Assembly: GCA_027531145.1 (NCBI GenBank)
Contig: JAPZRF010000008.1
Coordinates: 62,001-126,000, forward strand
DNA: 64,000 nucleotides
Source of the DNA: Brevundimonas sp.
Lineage (GTDB): Bacteria; Pseudomonadota; Alphaproteobacteria; Caulobacterales; Caulobacteraceae
Reading direction: 5' to 3'
Part shown: positions 1-8,503 of the stretch, piece after piece
Numbering within the stretch: the stretch's first letter is position 1
Layout: each line of letters begins with the position of its first letter
The notes under the pieces: model-generated
Databases searched by the model: none
The model's input: the letters and a program-made list of their open reading frames with translations, nothing else
What the model was told of the DNA's origin: nothing
Made by a program: the position numbers and the translations under genes

Positions 1-303
1 GTGGCGCACGCCGGTGCCGGCGCTCATCACCTGGACGTCGCCGGCGACGGTGCGGCCCTGGTTGCCCATGGAGTCCTGGTGGGTGATGGCTCCGGTGCGG
101 ACGTAGGTGATGATTTCCATGTCGGCGTGTGGGTGCGGCGGGAAGCCGGACTTCGCAGCGATCTCGTCGTCGTTCCAGACGCGCAGCCGGCCCCAGCCCA
201 TGCGCGCCGGGTCATGGTAGTTGGCGAACGAGAAATGGTGCCGCGCGCGCAGCCAGCCGTGGTCCGCGCCGCCGAGGGTATTGAAGGGCCTGATGTCGAT
301 CAT
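1..303 (-). CDS. Pirin family protein, 3' part cut by window edge
   Basis: The first 101 residues of a pirin-type bicupin, whose gene runs off the window. Metal-binding histidines are visible at residues 57 and 59 (motif PPHPH) and at 101. These are the positions known as iron ligands in the pirin/YhhW family; the fourth ligand, a Glu expected two residues later, lies outside the window. The conserved N-terminal block with HHFSFANYHDP is typical of the family. The ATG at 303 is preceded by GGAG at a good distance. YhhW-like members can act as quercetin 2,3-dioxygenases, but the physiological substrate in bacteria is usually unknown, so only the family is claimed. Confidence 0.9.
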   Translation of the reverse strand, partial: MIDIRPFNTLGGADHGWLRARHHFSFANYHDPARMGWGRLRVWNDDEIAAKSGFPPHPHADMEIITYVRTGAITHQDSMGNQGRTVAGDVQVMSAGTGVRH

Positions 304-506
304 GTCGCGCTCCGGAGTGTGCGGGAGCGTCCCGCGTTTCGGGTCCGGATATAAGAAACAGTAACGGTTGCGGAAGGGGTCGCCACGGGGAGCCGCAGCG
401 CCTTTGCGACACCGGCTGGCGCGACACGGCGGCCCCGGAGGATTCGGTTTGACGCCCCCCGTGGTTCGGGCAAGCTTGGCTGTAAAGAGGACGGGGCCAC
501 ACGATC

Positions 507-2453
507 ATGAACGAACCGAAGGCGCGGCCCCGTCGCAAGCGCACGGCGGCGGCGACGACGCCTGACGCCGTCGAGATCGCCATGGATGTCGCCGCCGGGG
601 CCGCGCCGTCCGAGGCGGCGATGGCGGTCCTCCGCAGCCATGCCAGACTTCTGGATCACCAGGGCGTGCTCGCGCGCAACGAGATCTTCCGGAACCGCAT
701 CCGCTCGATCCGCGACATCGCCATCGCCGCCATGGTCGTCGCCCTCGTGGTGGCGGTCGGGGCCGTGGTGTGGAGCGCCAGCCGGACGACCGGCCTGGTC
801 ATCCAGCCGTTTTCGGTGCCGCCAGAGCTGGTCGAGGACGGACTGGACGGCCGCGCCGTCGCCGCCCTGTTCCAGGACGAACTGGTCAGGCTGGACGCAG
901 CGACCTCCTCACCCCGGCCGGCGGCCAGTTTCCGCAACGACTGGAGCGGGGCCATCTCCGTCGAGGTCGAGGCGGGCGGCCTGTCGCTGACCGGCGCCTA
1001 TACCGCCCTGACCCGCTGGCTGGGCCAGGAGACCTTCATCAGCGGCGGCCTGAGCCGGACCAGGGACGGACTGGAACTGGTCGTCCGTACCAGCGACGGT
1101 AGGGCGATCACCGTGAGGGGGCTTCCTGATCGGCCCGACGCCCTGATGAAGCAGGCGGCAGAACAGGTCTATGAACAGACCCAGCCCTATCGCTATTCAC
1201 AGTATCTCAGGACCTCGGGCCAGGGCCTGCCTGACGGCCCGGAGCAGCGGGCGCTTTACGGTCGCAGCCGGGCCATCCTGACGGCGCTTCTGGACAGTCG
1301 GTCGCAGATCGAACGCCTCTGGGCCTACAATGGCCTGGGCGTGGCCAGAGACACGACGACACGGGATTCCATCCCCATTATGGAGGCCGCCCTCGAGATC
1401 GATCCCGATCATCCCATCGTTCAGGTCAATCTGGCCGACCAGTGCCTGTTCCTCGGCCATGCCGAGGCCGCGCTCGGCCACAGTCAGAGCGTGGCGGTGT
1501 CCTGGTCCAACCCGCGCAATCGGGCCAAAGTCTCCGAAGACAGGCAGCAACGCCTGCCCCTCGTCTTCGCCGCCCGAGTGGCGGAACTTCAAGGGGATTG
1601 GCGGCAGGCACAGGATCTCTGGACTCGCGTCCTGAACAGCGGCCAACCAGGCACCTCGAATCCTCGCGATCTGCGCATGGCGGCCCTGATCGCCCTGCAT
1701 CAGCCCTCAGCGCTTCAGCGCCTGATCGAGGACGATGCCCTCAGGTCGGCGGGCCGTCAGCCCCCCCGGGACCCCCTGCTCCCTCTCCGGGCCGCGGCGG
1801 CCGCGAGCCTGGACCAGTGGCCACAGGCGTTGGCGGCGCTGGAGGCCTTCGAGGCGGAGGTGGCTCCGACCCTCGACCTGCGCGACAGGACGGACCGCAT
1901 GACCTTCCTCTGGCCCCGCCTCGCCTATGCCCGGGCGCGGACCGGTGATCTGGCCGGGGCCCGGACCCTGATCGCGGCCACGCCTCTGGACTGTTACCTG
2001 TGTGTGCGGGAGCGGGCACGGATCGCGGAGCTGGCCGGGGATCGTGCGGCGGCGGACCGCTGGTCGGCCGAGGCGCGGCGTCAGGGGCCGTCGCTGCCCT
2101 TCGCCTTTGCCGAGCGGGGCCAGATGCTGATGGCGCGCGGCGACATCGCCGGGGCCATCGATTTCTACGAACAGGCCATCGAGCGCGGCCCCCGCTGGGC
2201 CGATCCGCAGAAGTATTGGGGCGACGCCCTGATGGCCCGGGGTGACGCGGCCGGAGCGATCCGCAAATACCGCGCCGCCGCCGACCGGGCCCCGCGCTGG
2301 GGCGCCCTGCATCTGGCCTGGGGCCGGGCGCTGGAGGCCCGGGGCCGCATTGGGCAGGCTCGCGAGAAGTACGCCGAGGCCGCCGGCATGGACCTGTCCG
2401 CCGCCGACCGGGCCGAGGTGGTGAGACGGCTGGGGGCGGGGAGGCAGCGATGA
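507..2453 (+). CDS. TPR-containing single-pass membrane protein (upstream paralogue)
   Basis: A 648-residue protein with an Arg/Lys-rich cytoplasmic N-terminus (about residues 1-70), one transmembrane helix at about 71-89, and a long extracytoplasmic part. The last ~110 residues contain three clear tetratricopeptide-like units (repeating W/Y-G-x-A-L...G-x-x-A-I-x-x-Y-x-x-A pattern, about 530-640). A CxxC pair lies near residues 496-499. No enzyme domain is seen. The arrangement suggests a periplasm-facing scaffold anchored in the inner membrane; this is inference. Its stop overlaps the ATG of the next, strongly similar gene (ATGA), so the two are probably co-translated. No strong Shine-Dalgarno is seen directly before 507, so the start is less certain than the frame. 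Confidence 0.75.
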   Translation: MNEPKARPRRKRTAAATTPDAVEIAMDVAAGAAPSEAAMAVLRSHARLLDHQGVLARNEIFRNRIRSIRDIAIAAMVVALVVAVGAVVWSASRTTGLVIQPFSVPPELVEDGLDGRAVAALFQDELVRLDAATSSPRPAASFRNDWSGAISVEVEAGGLSLTGAYTALTRWLGQETFISGGLSRTRDGLELVVRTSDGRAITVRGLPDRPDALMKQAAEQVYEQTQPYRYSQYLRTSGQGLPDGPEQRALYGRSRAILTALLDSRSQIERLWAYNGLGVARDTTTRDSIPIMEAALEIDPDHPIVQVNLADQCLFLGHAEAALGHSQSVAVSWSNPRNRAKVSEDRQQRLPLVFAARVAELQGDWRQAQDLWTRVLNSGQPGTSNPRDLRMAALIALHQPSALQRLIEDDALRSAGRQPPRDPLLPLRAAAAASLDQWPQALAALEAFEAEVAPTLDLRDRTDRMTFLWPRLAYARARTGDLAGARTLIAATPLDCYLCVRERARIAELAGDRAAADRWSAEARRQGPSLPFAFAERGQMLMARGDIAGAIDFYEQAIERGPRWADPQKYWGDALMARGDAAGAIRKYRAAADRAPRWGALHLAWGRALEARGRIGQAREKYAEAAGMDLSAADRAEVVRRLGAGRQR

Positions 2454-4285
2454 CGGACGCGATGAAGCCGACCAGACGGCCGCGTCGCCCAAGTGCGGCG
2501 GCCCCGACCACGCCGGACCCGGTGGAGATTGCCATGGAGGCCGAGGCCTCGGGAACGGCACCGACGGGCGAGGCCTCGGCCCTGCTGCGGCGGCACTCGG
2601 CGCTGATCGACAAACAGCTGGTTCTGGCCAGCAACGAGATTTTCCGGAACCGCATCCGCTCGATCCGCGACAGTGCGATCGCGGCGGTGGTGGTCGCCTT
2701 CGTCGTCGCGCTGGGAGCCGTGGTGTGGAGCGCCAGCCGGGCGAGCGGTCTGGTGATCCAGCCCTTCACGGTGCCGCCGGAACTGGTGGAAGACGGGCTG
2801 GACGGCCGCGCCGTCGCCGCCCTGTTCCAGGATGAACTGGTCCGGCTGGATGTGACGACAGACTCGGCCCGGCCGCCGGCCAGTTTTCGCAACGACTGGT
2901 CCGAGGGTATCACCGTCGAGGTCGAGGCGGGCGGACTGTCCCTGACCGACACCTACCGCGCTCTGGTCCGCTGGCTGGGCAAGGAGACCTATATCAATGG
3001 TGGCTTGAGCCGAACGACGTCCGGGCTGGAACTGGTGATCCGCAGCAGCGACGGCACGGCGGTCACATTGCAGGGGCCGGTCGATCGTCCCTCCGACCTC
3101 ATGCGGCAGGCGGCTGAGCGGTTCTATGAACGGACCCAGCCCTATCGTTATGCGATCTACCTCAACACCAAAGCGCTTACGCTTCCCGCCGGCCCCGAGC
3201 GGCAGGCCTTTGATGATCGTAGCCGGGCCATCCTGACAACCCTGTCGTCCAGCCCGTCCGAGACCGAACGCCTCTGGGGCTATAACGGCCTGCAGTTTGT
3301 TAGCGATGGGTCCGCGCGAGAGGCAATCGCCATCCTGCAAGGTGGACTGGAGATTGACCCGGAACACCCCTTGCTGCTGTTCAACCTCGCGAGCCATCGC
3401 GACCTCCTAGGCCGCAACGAGGCAGCCTTTCTCGCCGCTCAGCGTGCCGCAAGGTCGCTCTCTAATCATCGAAACCGGGTCAAGATCAGCGCCAACCGGC
3501 AGATATCCGTTCCGATCATGGTGCAGGCCAGGCTTGCGGAACTTCAGGGAGACTGGACGCAGGCTCTCGATTTGAGAACGGAAGGGATGTCAGAGATCCA
3601 GGATCAGTTTTGGAGCGACAACGCCCGCAGGCGCCTCGGCACTCTGATCGCCTTGCGCCGAGCTTCTGAGGCGTTGGATTTGAACTCCAGATTGAATCTT
3701 GAGGAAGGCACCGACTACTATCGCGTAACCTTCATAACCCCCTTCTTTCCGCGGGCTGAGGCAGCGGCGAGTCTGGAGCAGTGGCCTCAGGCCGTGGCGG
3801 CGCTGGAGGCCTTCGAGGCCGAGGTGGCCCCGAACCTGCCGGCGCTCACCAGCGGGGCCCGCTCTACCTTTGTGTGGCCTCGTCTCGCCTATGCCCGCGC
3901 CCGCACCGGCGATCTGGCCGGAGCGCAGGCGCTGATCGCGGCCACGCCGCTGGACTGTTACCTGTGCGTGCGGGAGCGGGCGCGGATCGCGGAGCTGGCC
4001 GGGGACCGGGCGGGGGCCGACCGCTGGTCGGCCGAGGCGCGGCGTCAGGGGCCATCGCTGCCGTTCGCCTTCGCCGAGCGGGGCCAGATGCTGATGGCGC
4101 GGGGCGACATCGCCGGGGCGATCGACTTCTATGAGCAGGCCGTCGAGCGCGGCCCGCGCTGGGCCGATCCGCAGAAGTACTGGGGTGACGCCCTGATGGC
4201 TCAGGGCGATGAGGCCGGGGCGATCCGCAAGTATCGCGCCGCCGCCGAGCGGGCCCCACGCTGGGGGGCCCTGCACCTGGCCTAG
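2450..4285 (+). CDS. TPR membrane protein, tandem paralogue truncated by a nonsense change
   Basis: A 611-residue paralogue of the preceding gene with the same plan: basic N-terminus, one membrane helix (about residues 71-90), shared block with motif VPPELVEDGLDG, divergent centre, then TPR units. The frame stops at TAG 4283-4285 exactly where the upstream copy has a Trp codon (LHLAW in the first copy, LHLA-stop here). The same frame continues for 43 more codons to TGA at 4415-4417, still matching the first copy. The last TPR helix pair is therefore missing. The remaining 94% of the protein may still function. Start ATG overlaps the upstream stop (ATGA). Confidence 0.75.
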   Translation: MTDAMKPTRRPRRPSAAAPTTPDPVEIAMEAEASGTAPTGEASALLRRHSALIDKQLVLASNEIFRNRIRSIRDSAIAAVVVAFVVALGAVVWSASRASGLVIQPFTVPPELVEDGLDGRAVAALFQDELVRLDVTTDSARPPASFRNDWSEGITVEVEAGGLSLTDTYRALVRWLGKETYINGGLSRTTSGLELVIRSSDGTAVTLQGPVDRPSDLMRQAAERFYERTQPYRYAIYLNTKALTLPAGPERQAFDDRSRAILTTLSSSPSETERLWGYNGLQFVSDGSAREAIAILQGGLEIDPEHPLLLFNLASHRDLLGRNEAAFLAAQRAARSLSNHRNRVKISANRQISVPIMVQARLAELQGDWTQALDLRTEGMSEIQDQFWSDNARRRLGTLIALRRASEALDLNSRLNLEEGTDYYRVTFITPFFPRAEAAASLEQWPQAVAALEAFEAEVAPNLPALTSGARSTFVWPRLAYARARTGDLAGAQALIAATPLDCYLCVRERARIAELAGDRAGADRWSAEARRQGPSLPFAFAERGQMLMARGDIAGAIDFYEQAVERGPRWADPQKYWGDALMAQGDEAGAIRKYRAAAERAPRWGALHLA

Positions 4286-4417
4286 GGGCGGGCGCTGGAG
4301 GCGGAAGGACGCCGCGATCAGGCGCGCGAGAAATACGCCGAGGCCGCCCGCATGGACCTGTCCGCCGCCGACCGGGCCGAGGTGGTGCGCAGGCTGGGGG
4401 CGTGGAGGCAGCGCTGA
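4286..4417 (+). pseudogene. Orphaned 3' tail of the second TPR gene
   Basis: Forty-three in-frame codons plus TGA after the TAG at 4283. They are homologous to the C-terminal end of the upstream paralogue, for example AREKYAEAA followed by MDLSAADRAEVVRRLGA in both. They are no longer translated unless the TAG is read through or is a sequencing error. Preservation of frame and residues suggests a recent mutation. Confidence 0.75.
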
Positions 4418-4497
4418 TCGCCTTCTGCCCCTCGCGCCATGGCTGCCCGTCGATCGGCTGACGTGACCGGGACGGACGCGCGGCCCGGCGCTGGCGA

Positions 4498-5580
4498 TCA
4501 GCCCTGCTGGGCGCGATGCCGCAGCCAGGCGTCGGCCAGAACGCAGGCCGCCATGGCCTCGACCACGGGCACACCGCGCAGTGCGACGCAGGGATCGTGC
4601 CGGCCCCTGGTGCGCAGGTCGACCTCCTGGCCGTCCCGATCCACGCTGCGGCGCGGGGTCAGGATTGACGAGGTCGGCTTGAACGCGATCCGCGCCGTCA
4701 GGGGCTGGCCCGTGGTGATGCCGCCGAGGATGCCGCCGGCATGGTTGGACAGGAACACGGGCCGTCCGTCCGGGCCGATCCTCATCTCGTCGGCGTTGGC
4801 CTCGCCCGTCAGCCCGGCGGCGGCGAACCCTGCCCCGATCTCGACGCCCTTGACGGCGTTGATCGACATGAGGGCCGCCGCCAGCTCGGCGTCGAGCTTG
4901 CCGTAAAGCGGCGCGCCCCAGCCTGCCGGGACGCCGGTGACCTCCAGCGCCACGACCGCGCCGACGGACGAGCCCGCCTTGCGCACGCTGTCGAGGTAGG
5001 TCTCCCACGGGACGGCATCGGCCGAGGCGGCGAACAGCGGGTTCTCGTAAACGGCGTCGAAATCGATCTGGTCCGGCGTCAGCCGGTGCGGGCCGAGCTG
5101 GACCACGCCGGCGCGGATGCGAATGCCGTCGCCGAGCAGCTTGCGCGCGATGGCACCGGCCGCGACCCGGGCTGCGGTCTCGCGCGCCGAGGATCGGCCG
5201 CCACCGCGGTAGTCGCGCACGCCGTACTTGGCCTGGTAGGTGTAGTCGGCGTGGCCCGGGCGGAAGGCGCGGGCGATCTCGCCATAGTCCTTGGACCGCT
5301 GGTCCTCGTTGGCGATCAGGATCGAGATCGGCGTCCCGGTCGTGACCTGTCCCTCGTCGTCGTCGAAGACGCCGGACCAGATCTGGGCAGTGTCGCTCTC
5401 CTGGCGCTGGGTGACGAACCGGCTCCCGCCCGGCTTGCGCCGGTCCAGCCAGGGCTGAAGGTCCGCCTCGGTGAGGGGCAGGCCGGCCGGGCAGCCATCG
5501 ACGACGCAGCCGATGCCTCGCCCGTGACTTTCGCCCCAGGTGGTGACGCGGAAGAGGTGGCCGAAAGTGTTGTGCGACAT
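4498..5580 (-). CDS. aroC: Chorismate synthase
   Basis: 360 residues, the usual length. Catalyses loss of phosphate from 5-enolpyruvylshikimate-3-phosphate to give chorismate, the last common step of aromatic amino acid, folate and quinone synthesis, using reduced FMN. Family signatures visible: GESHG near residue 17, the RPGHAD segment near 107, [18 protein letters not shown] near 126-143, and NADEMR with the following GPDGRPV region. A DnaJ-C-like gene lies 12 bp upstream on the same strand and may share a transcript. The start ATG at 5580 opens the conserved MSHNTFG N-terminus. Confidence 0.97.
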   Translation of the reverse strand: MSHNTFGHLFRVTTWGESHGRGIGCVVDGCPAGLPLTEADLQPWLDRRKPGGSRFVTQRQESDTAQIWSGVFDDDEGQVTTGTPISILIANEDQRSKDYGEIARAFRPGHADYTYQAKYGVRDYRGGGRSSARETAARVAAGAIARKLLGDGIRIRAGVVQLGPHRLTPDQIDFDAVYENPLFAASADAVPWETYLDSVRKAGSSVGAVVALEVTGVPAGWGAPLYGKLDAELAAALMSINAVKGVEIGAGFAAAGLTGEANADEMRIGPDGRPVFLSNHAGGILGGITTGQPLTARIAFKPTSSILTPRRSVDRDGQEVDLRTRGRHDPCVALRGVPVVEAMAACVLADAWLRHRAQQG

Positions 5581-5592
5581 GGCCCGACCGGC

Positions 5593-6297
5593 TTAGGCCG
5601 CGAGCCGGCCCGGCGTCCAGACCCGGTGAAAGCGGGCCAGCAGATCCTCGGCCGCGCTGGGCGCGTCGGCCGAGGGCTCGAGCCGCACATACAGGCGGCC
5701 GGCCGGATGGCGGCCGCGCGCCGGCAGGCCGAGCCCGCGCAGGCAGAGGCGGACTGGTGCCTGCAGGCCGGGGGTGACCCAGAGGGCGCGGGGACCGGCA
5801 TGGGTCTCGACCTTGACGCGTCCGCCGTCCTCGAGCACCCGGAGCGACGCGGGCGCGGTCATGTAGAGATCGTCGCCGACCACCGACAGGCCGTCGCCGG
5901 ACCGGATCACGACCGGGAGGTAGAGGTCTTCGCCGGCGGACCCGGCGCCACGCAGCCGCAGGTGCTCGCCCGTGCGCACGCCCGGGGGCACCATGACGCG
6001 CAGACGGCGACCGGCGACGACCGCCTCCACGACGCCGCCGCGCAGGGCCTCCAGCGGGCCAAGCCCCACGAGGGGCAGCGGCGGCGCGGCAGTGGCCGGG
6101 GCGGGCAGGGCCTCGGGGGCCGCGGCCGCCAGCAAGAGGTCCCGGGCGGCGATCAACTCGCGAAGGGCAGTGTCGTCACCGGACCCGGCGACCGCGCGCA
6201 CGGCGCGCCGGAAGGCTGGCCCGATGGCGTCGGGGGCGTGCAGAGCCTCAAGGCCCAGACGGGTGCGCGCCTTAGAAAGGGTCGGGGACGACGACAT
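5593..6297 (-). CDS. DnaJ C-terminal-like domain protein with degenerate J-like N-terminus
   Basis: About 234 residues. The C-terminal half (about 90-225) resembles the substrate-binding beta-domains of DnaJ/CbpA proteins: short hydrophobic strands with VMVPPGVRTGEHLRLRGAG, then DLYLPVVI and DLYMTAPASL. The N-terminus has the start of a J-domain pattern (LGLEA followed by a basic helix FRRAVRAVA), but the HPD tripeptide that activates Hsp70 is absent. It could therefore bind substrate without stimulating DnaK; this is inference. ATG at 6297 is preferred over an in-frame GTG at 6306; neither has a clear ribosome-binding site. It lies directly upstream of aroC. Confidence 0.65.
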   Translation of the reverse strand: MSSSPTLSKARTRLGLEALHAPDAIGPAFRRAVRAVAGSGDDTALRELIAARDLLLAAAAPEALPAPATAAPPLPLVGLGPLEALRGGVVEAVVAGRRLRVMVPPGVRTGEHLRLRGAGSAGEDLYLPVVIRSGDGLSVVGDDLYMTAPASLRVLEDGGRVKVETHAGPRALWVTPGLQAPVRLCLRGLGLPARGRHPAGRLYVRLEPSADAPSAAEDLLARFHRVWTPGRLAA

Positions 6298-6390
6298 GGC
6301 CGGCACTCAACGGCGGCTATGGTCAAGGCGGGGTTAACCGCGGCGCAGAGGCGGCTCGCCACAGGAGCGGGGCGGCGCTATCAGGAGCGG

Positions 6391-7071
6391 ATGACCGCGC
6401 CCGCCATTCCCCCCAGTCCGACGCGCGAGGAGTATGCGCGCGACTATGCCGCCGCGCTCGCCCGCAACAGCGACGAGGCCCTGTTCGATCGCGACGACCC
6501 CATCGCCCTCGTCACCGAGTGGCTGGTCGAGGCGCGGGCGCACGAGATCAATGACTCCAACGCCATGGCCCTGGCCACTGTGGATCCGGACGGCCTGCCG
6601 GACTGCCGCATGGTGCTGCTCAAAGACGTCGACGCCCGCGGCTTCACCTTCTACTCCAACCGCGAGAGCGCCAAGGGTCAGCAGATCACAGCCCGGCCGC
6701 AGGCCGCCCTGCTGTTCCACTGGAAGTCCCTGCGCCGCCAGATCCGCATCCGCGGCTCCCTGACCGAGGTCACGGCCGCGGAGGCGGACGCCTATTTCGC
6801 CAGTCGCGCCCGCGAGAGCCGGATCGGGGCCTGGGCCTCTGACCAGTCCCGGCCCCTCGCCGACCGGGCGACGCTGGAGGCGGCCATCGCCGCCCAGGAG
6901 GCCCGCTTCGGCGACGCCGAGCCCCCGCGTCCGCCGCACTGGACCGGCTGGCGTCTGACGCCGGTGCAGATCGAGTTCTGGCGCGACCGTCCCTTCCGGC
7001 TGCATGACCGCCTGCGGTTCGACCGCGACCGCGACGGCGAAGGCTGGGCGCCGACGCGGCTCTATCCCTGA
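6391..7071 (+). CDS. pdxH: Pyridoxamine 5'-phosphate oxidase
   Basis: 226 residues, the usual length. Oxidises pyridoxine or pyridoxamine 5'-phosphate to pyridoxal 5'-phosphate with FMN and O2. Visible family motifs: SRMVLLK-like segment CRMVLLKDVD, the FYSNRESAKGQQ segment, WKSLRRQIRIRG, and the C-terminal FWRDRPFRLHDRLRF followed by GWAPTRLYP. The ATG at 6391 follows AGGAG. The 3' end overlaps the convergent TetR gene by 10 bp. Confidence 0.97.
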   Translation: MTAPAIPPSPTREEYARDYAAALARNSDEALFDRDDPIALVTEWLVEARAHEINDSNAMALATVDPDGLPDCRMVLLKDVDARGFTFYSNRESAKGQQITARPQAALLFHWKSLRRQIRIRGSLTEVTAAEADAYFASRARESRIGAWASDQSRPLADRATLEAAIAAQEARFGDAEPPRPPHWTGWRLTPVQIEFWRDRPFRLHDRLRFDRDRDGEGWAPTRLYP

Positions 7072-7682
7072 CGGGGCTCGACGCCAAAACGGGCGAGGAA
7101 GGTCGCCACCGCATCGTCGGCGATGGCCTCCGGCGGGCGTTCCCCACGCACCTCGTCGCCCGTCACCATCGGCACGAAGAACAGTGGGTGCTCGATCATG
7201 CCCATGAGTTGTCCTGCCGCCCACGAGGGCTTGGCGGGCTTGAGCTTACCGGACTCCTGCAGTCGGGCGATGACCTGCATGAGCGTCAGACCGTACTCGC
7301 GCCGTCCCTTCTCGAAGAAGCGCTGGGCCAGACCCACGAAGCGGCATCGCTCGGCCATGACGAGGCGGAAGACCTGGCGCACATAAGGGTCGCTCATGAA
7401 GCCGGCGTAGGTCCAGGCGAAGGCGGTCAGCTGGTCACGGGCGGTGCCGGGCGGGATCTGGACGCGACCGATCCGGGCCGTGAACTCCTCCGCAGCGTGA
7501 TCCACCACCGCCTCGAACAGCTCTTCCTTGCCGGGAAACAGGCCGTAAAGCGTGGCGGTCGACACCTGGGCCTCGCGCGCCACCGGTTCCATGCCGGTGT
7601 TCGCATAGCCCTTGGCGAGAAAGTGCCGGCGCGCGGTGGAAAGAATTTCCTCGCGGCGGCGGATGTCGCTCTTGATCAGCAT
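7062..7682 (-). CDS. TetR/AcrR family transcriptional regulator
   Basis: 206 residues. The N-terminal ~60 residues form a TetR-type helix-turn-helix, with the recognition segment around VAREAQVSTATLYGLFPGKEELF. The C-terminal ligand domain resembles the AefR-like TetR C-terminal class, with W-x-Y-A-G and RLVMAE segments. It is encoded 23 bp downstream of udk on the same strand. Its targets cannot be deduced from sequence; the divergent acyl-CoA ligase beyond udk is one candidate, because TetR proteins often control fatty-acid genes. Confidence 0.9.
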   Translation of the reverse strand: MLIKSDIRRREEILSTARRHFLAKGYANTGMEPVAREAQVSTATLYGLFPGKEELFEAVVDHAAEEFTARIGRVQIPPGTARDQLTAFAWTYAGFMSDPYVRQVFRLVMAERCRFVGLAQRFFEKGRREYGLTLMQVIARLQESGKLKPAKPSWAAGQLMGMIEHPLFFVPMVTGDEVRGERPPEAIADDAVATFLARFGVEPRQG

Positions 7683-7705
7683 TCAGGCCCGTCCCCGCCC
7701 GAGGA

Positions 7706-8377
7706 TCAGGTATGCTCGGTGTCAGCGCAATACGGAGTCCCCGCAACTTCGAACAACCGGTGTGCGAGGACCGGTGCCAGAAGGCGGCGCACGGCCGCTG
7801 GATCCTCAAGCCGCACCGCGGCTGTCGCATCGGCCACGATGAAGTCCGCCAACGCCCGCGAGGGCTCGGTGAATCGCTCATGCCCCGGGCGGACGGTCTT
7901 GAGGTACTGGGCGATCACCGATTCCGCCGTGCGGCCGCGCTCGCTCTGGTCGCGCAGCAGCCGGCGGATGAAGCGGATGTCCGCCGGGGTGTCGACGAAC
8001 ACCTTCAGATCGAACAGGGCCGCCACCTCGGGCGTCGCCAGGCAGTGGGTGCCCTCCAGCACGATCATCTCGCACGGAGCGACGGCGTGGCCCGGTCGCC
8101 GCCGCCGATGGGTGACGAAATCATAGTCGGGTGCCTCGATCGTCTGCCCGGCCTTCAGGGCCCGCAGATGCGCCGCCATCAGGACGTGGTCGCGGGCGGC
8201 GACGTCGTCGAAGTCGAAGGCCAGCGGGTCAAAGTCCGGCATGCCCCCGGCGTCGGCATAGTACCAGTCCTCGCGCACGAGCGTGACCCGGCCGGGAGGC
8301 AGGGCCGCAAGCAGGGCTTCGGCGAGGGTGCTCTTGCCGGAGCCGGAGCCGCCGGTGATGGCGATGAGATGAGGCAT
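7706..8377 (-). CDS. udk: Uridine kinase-like P-loop kinase
   Basis: 223 residues. Walker A motif GGSGSGKS at about residues 8-15, followed by REDWYY and the FDFDDVAARD block, typical of the uridine kinase/phosphoribulokinase family. LEGTHCLA corresponds to the family's LEG[IT]H segment. The expected reaction is phosphorylation of uridine or cytidine to UMP/CMP in pyrimidine salvage. Start ATG 8377 opens MPHLIAITGG. It is divergent from the acyl-CoA ligase gene and upstream of the TetR gene. A related nucleoside or small-molecule kinase cannot be excluded. Confidence 0.85.
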   Translation of the reverse strand: MPHLIAITGGSGSGKSTLAEALLAALPPGRVTLVREDWYYADAGGMPDFDPLAFDFDDVAARDHVLMAAHLRALKAGQTIEAPDYDFVTHRRRRPGHAVAPCEMIVLEGTHCLATPEVAALFDLKVFVDTPADIRFIRRLLRDQSERGRTAESVIAQYLKTVRPGHERFTEPSRALADFIVADATAAVRLEDPAAVRRLLAPVLAHRLFEVAGTPYCADTEHT

Positions 8378-8503
8378 GCGGCCCTTTAGCCGCGCCGGGC
8401 CGCCCGTCATAGTGTCGCGGGCCGCCCCGCGTTGCTTAACGCCGATCACCCCGGTAGCTTGGACAAAACGGCCCTTTAGAGCCGAAAACACCAGAGGAAC
8501 CCC

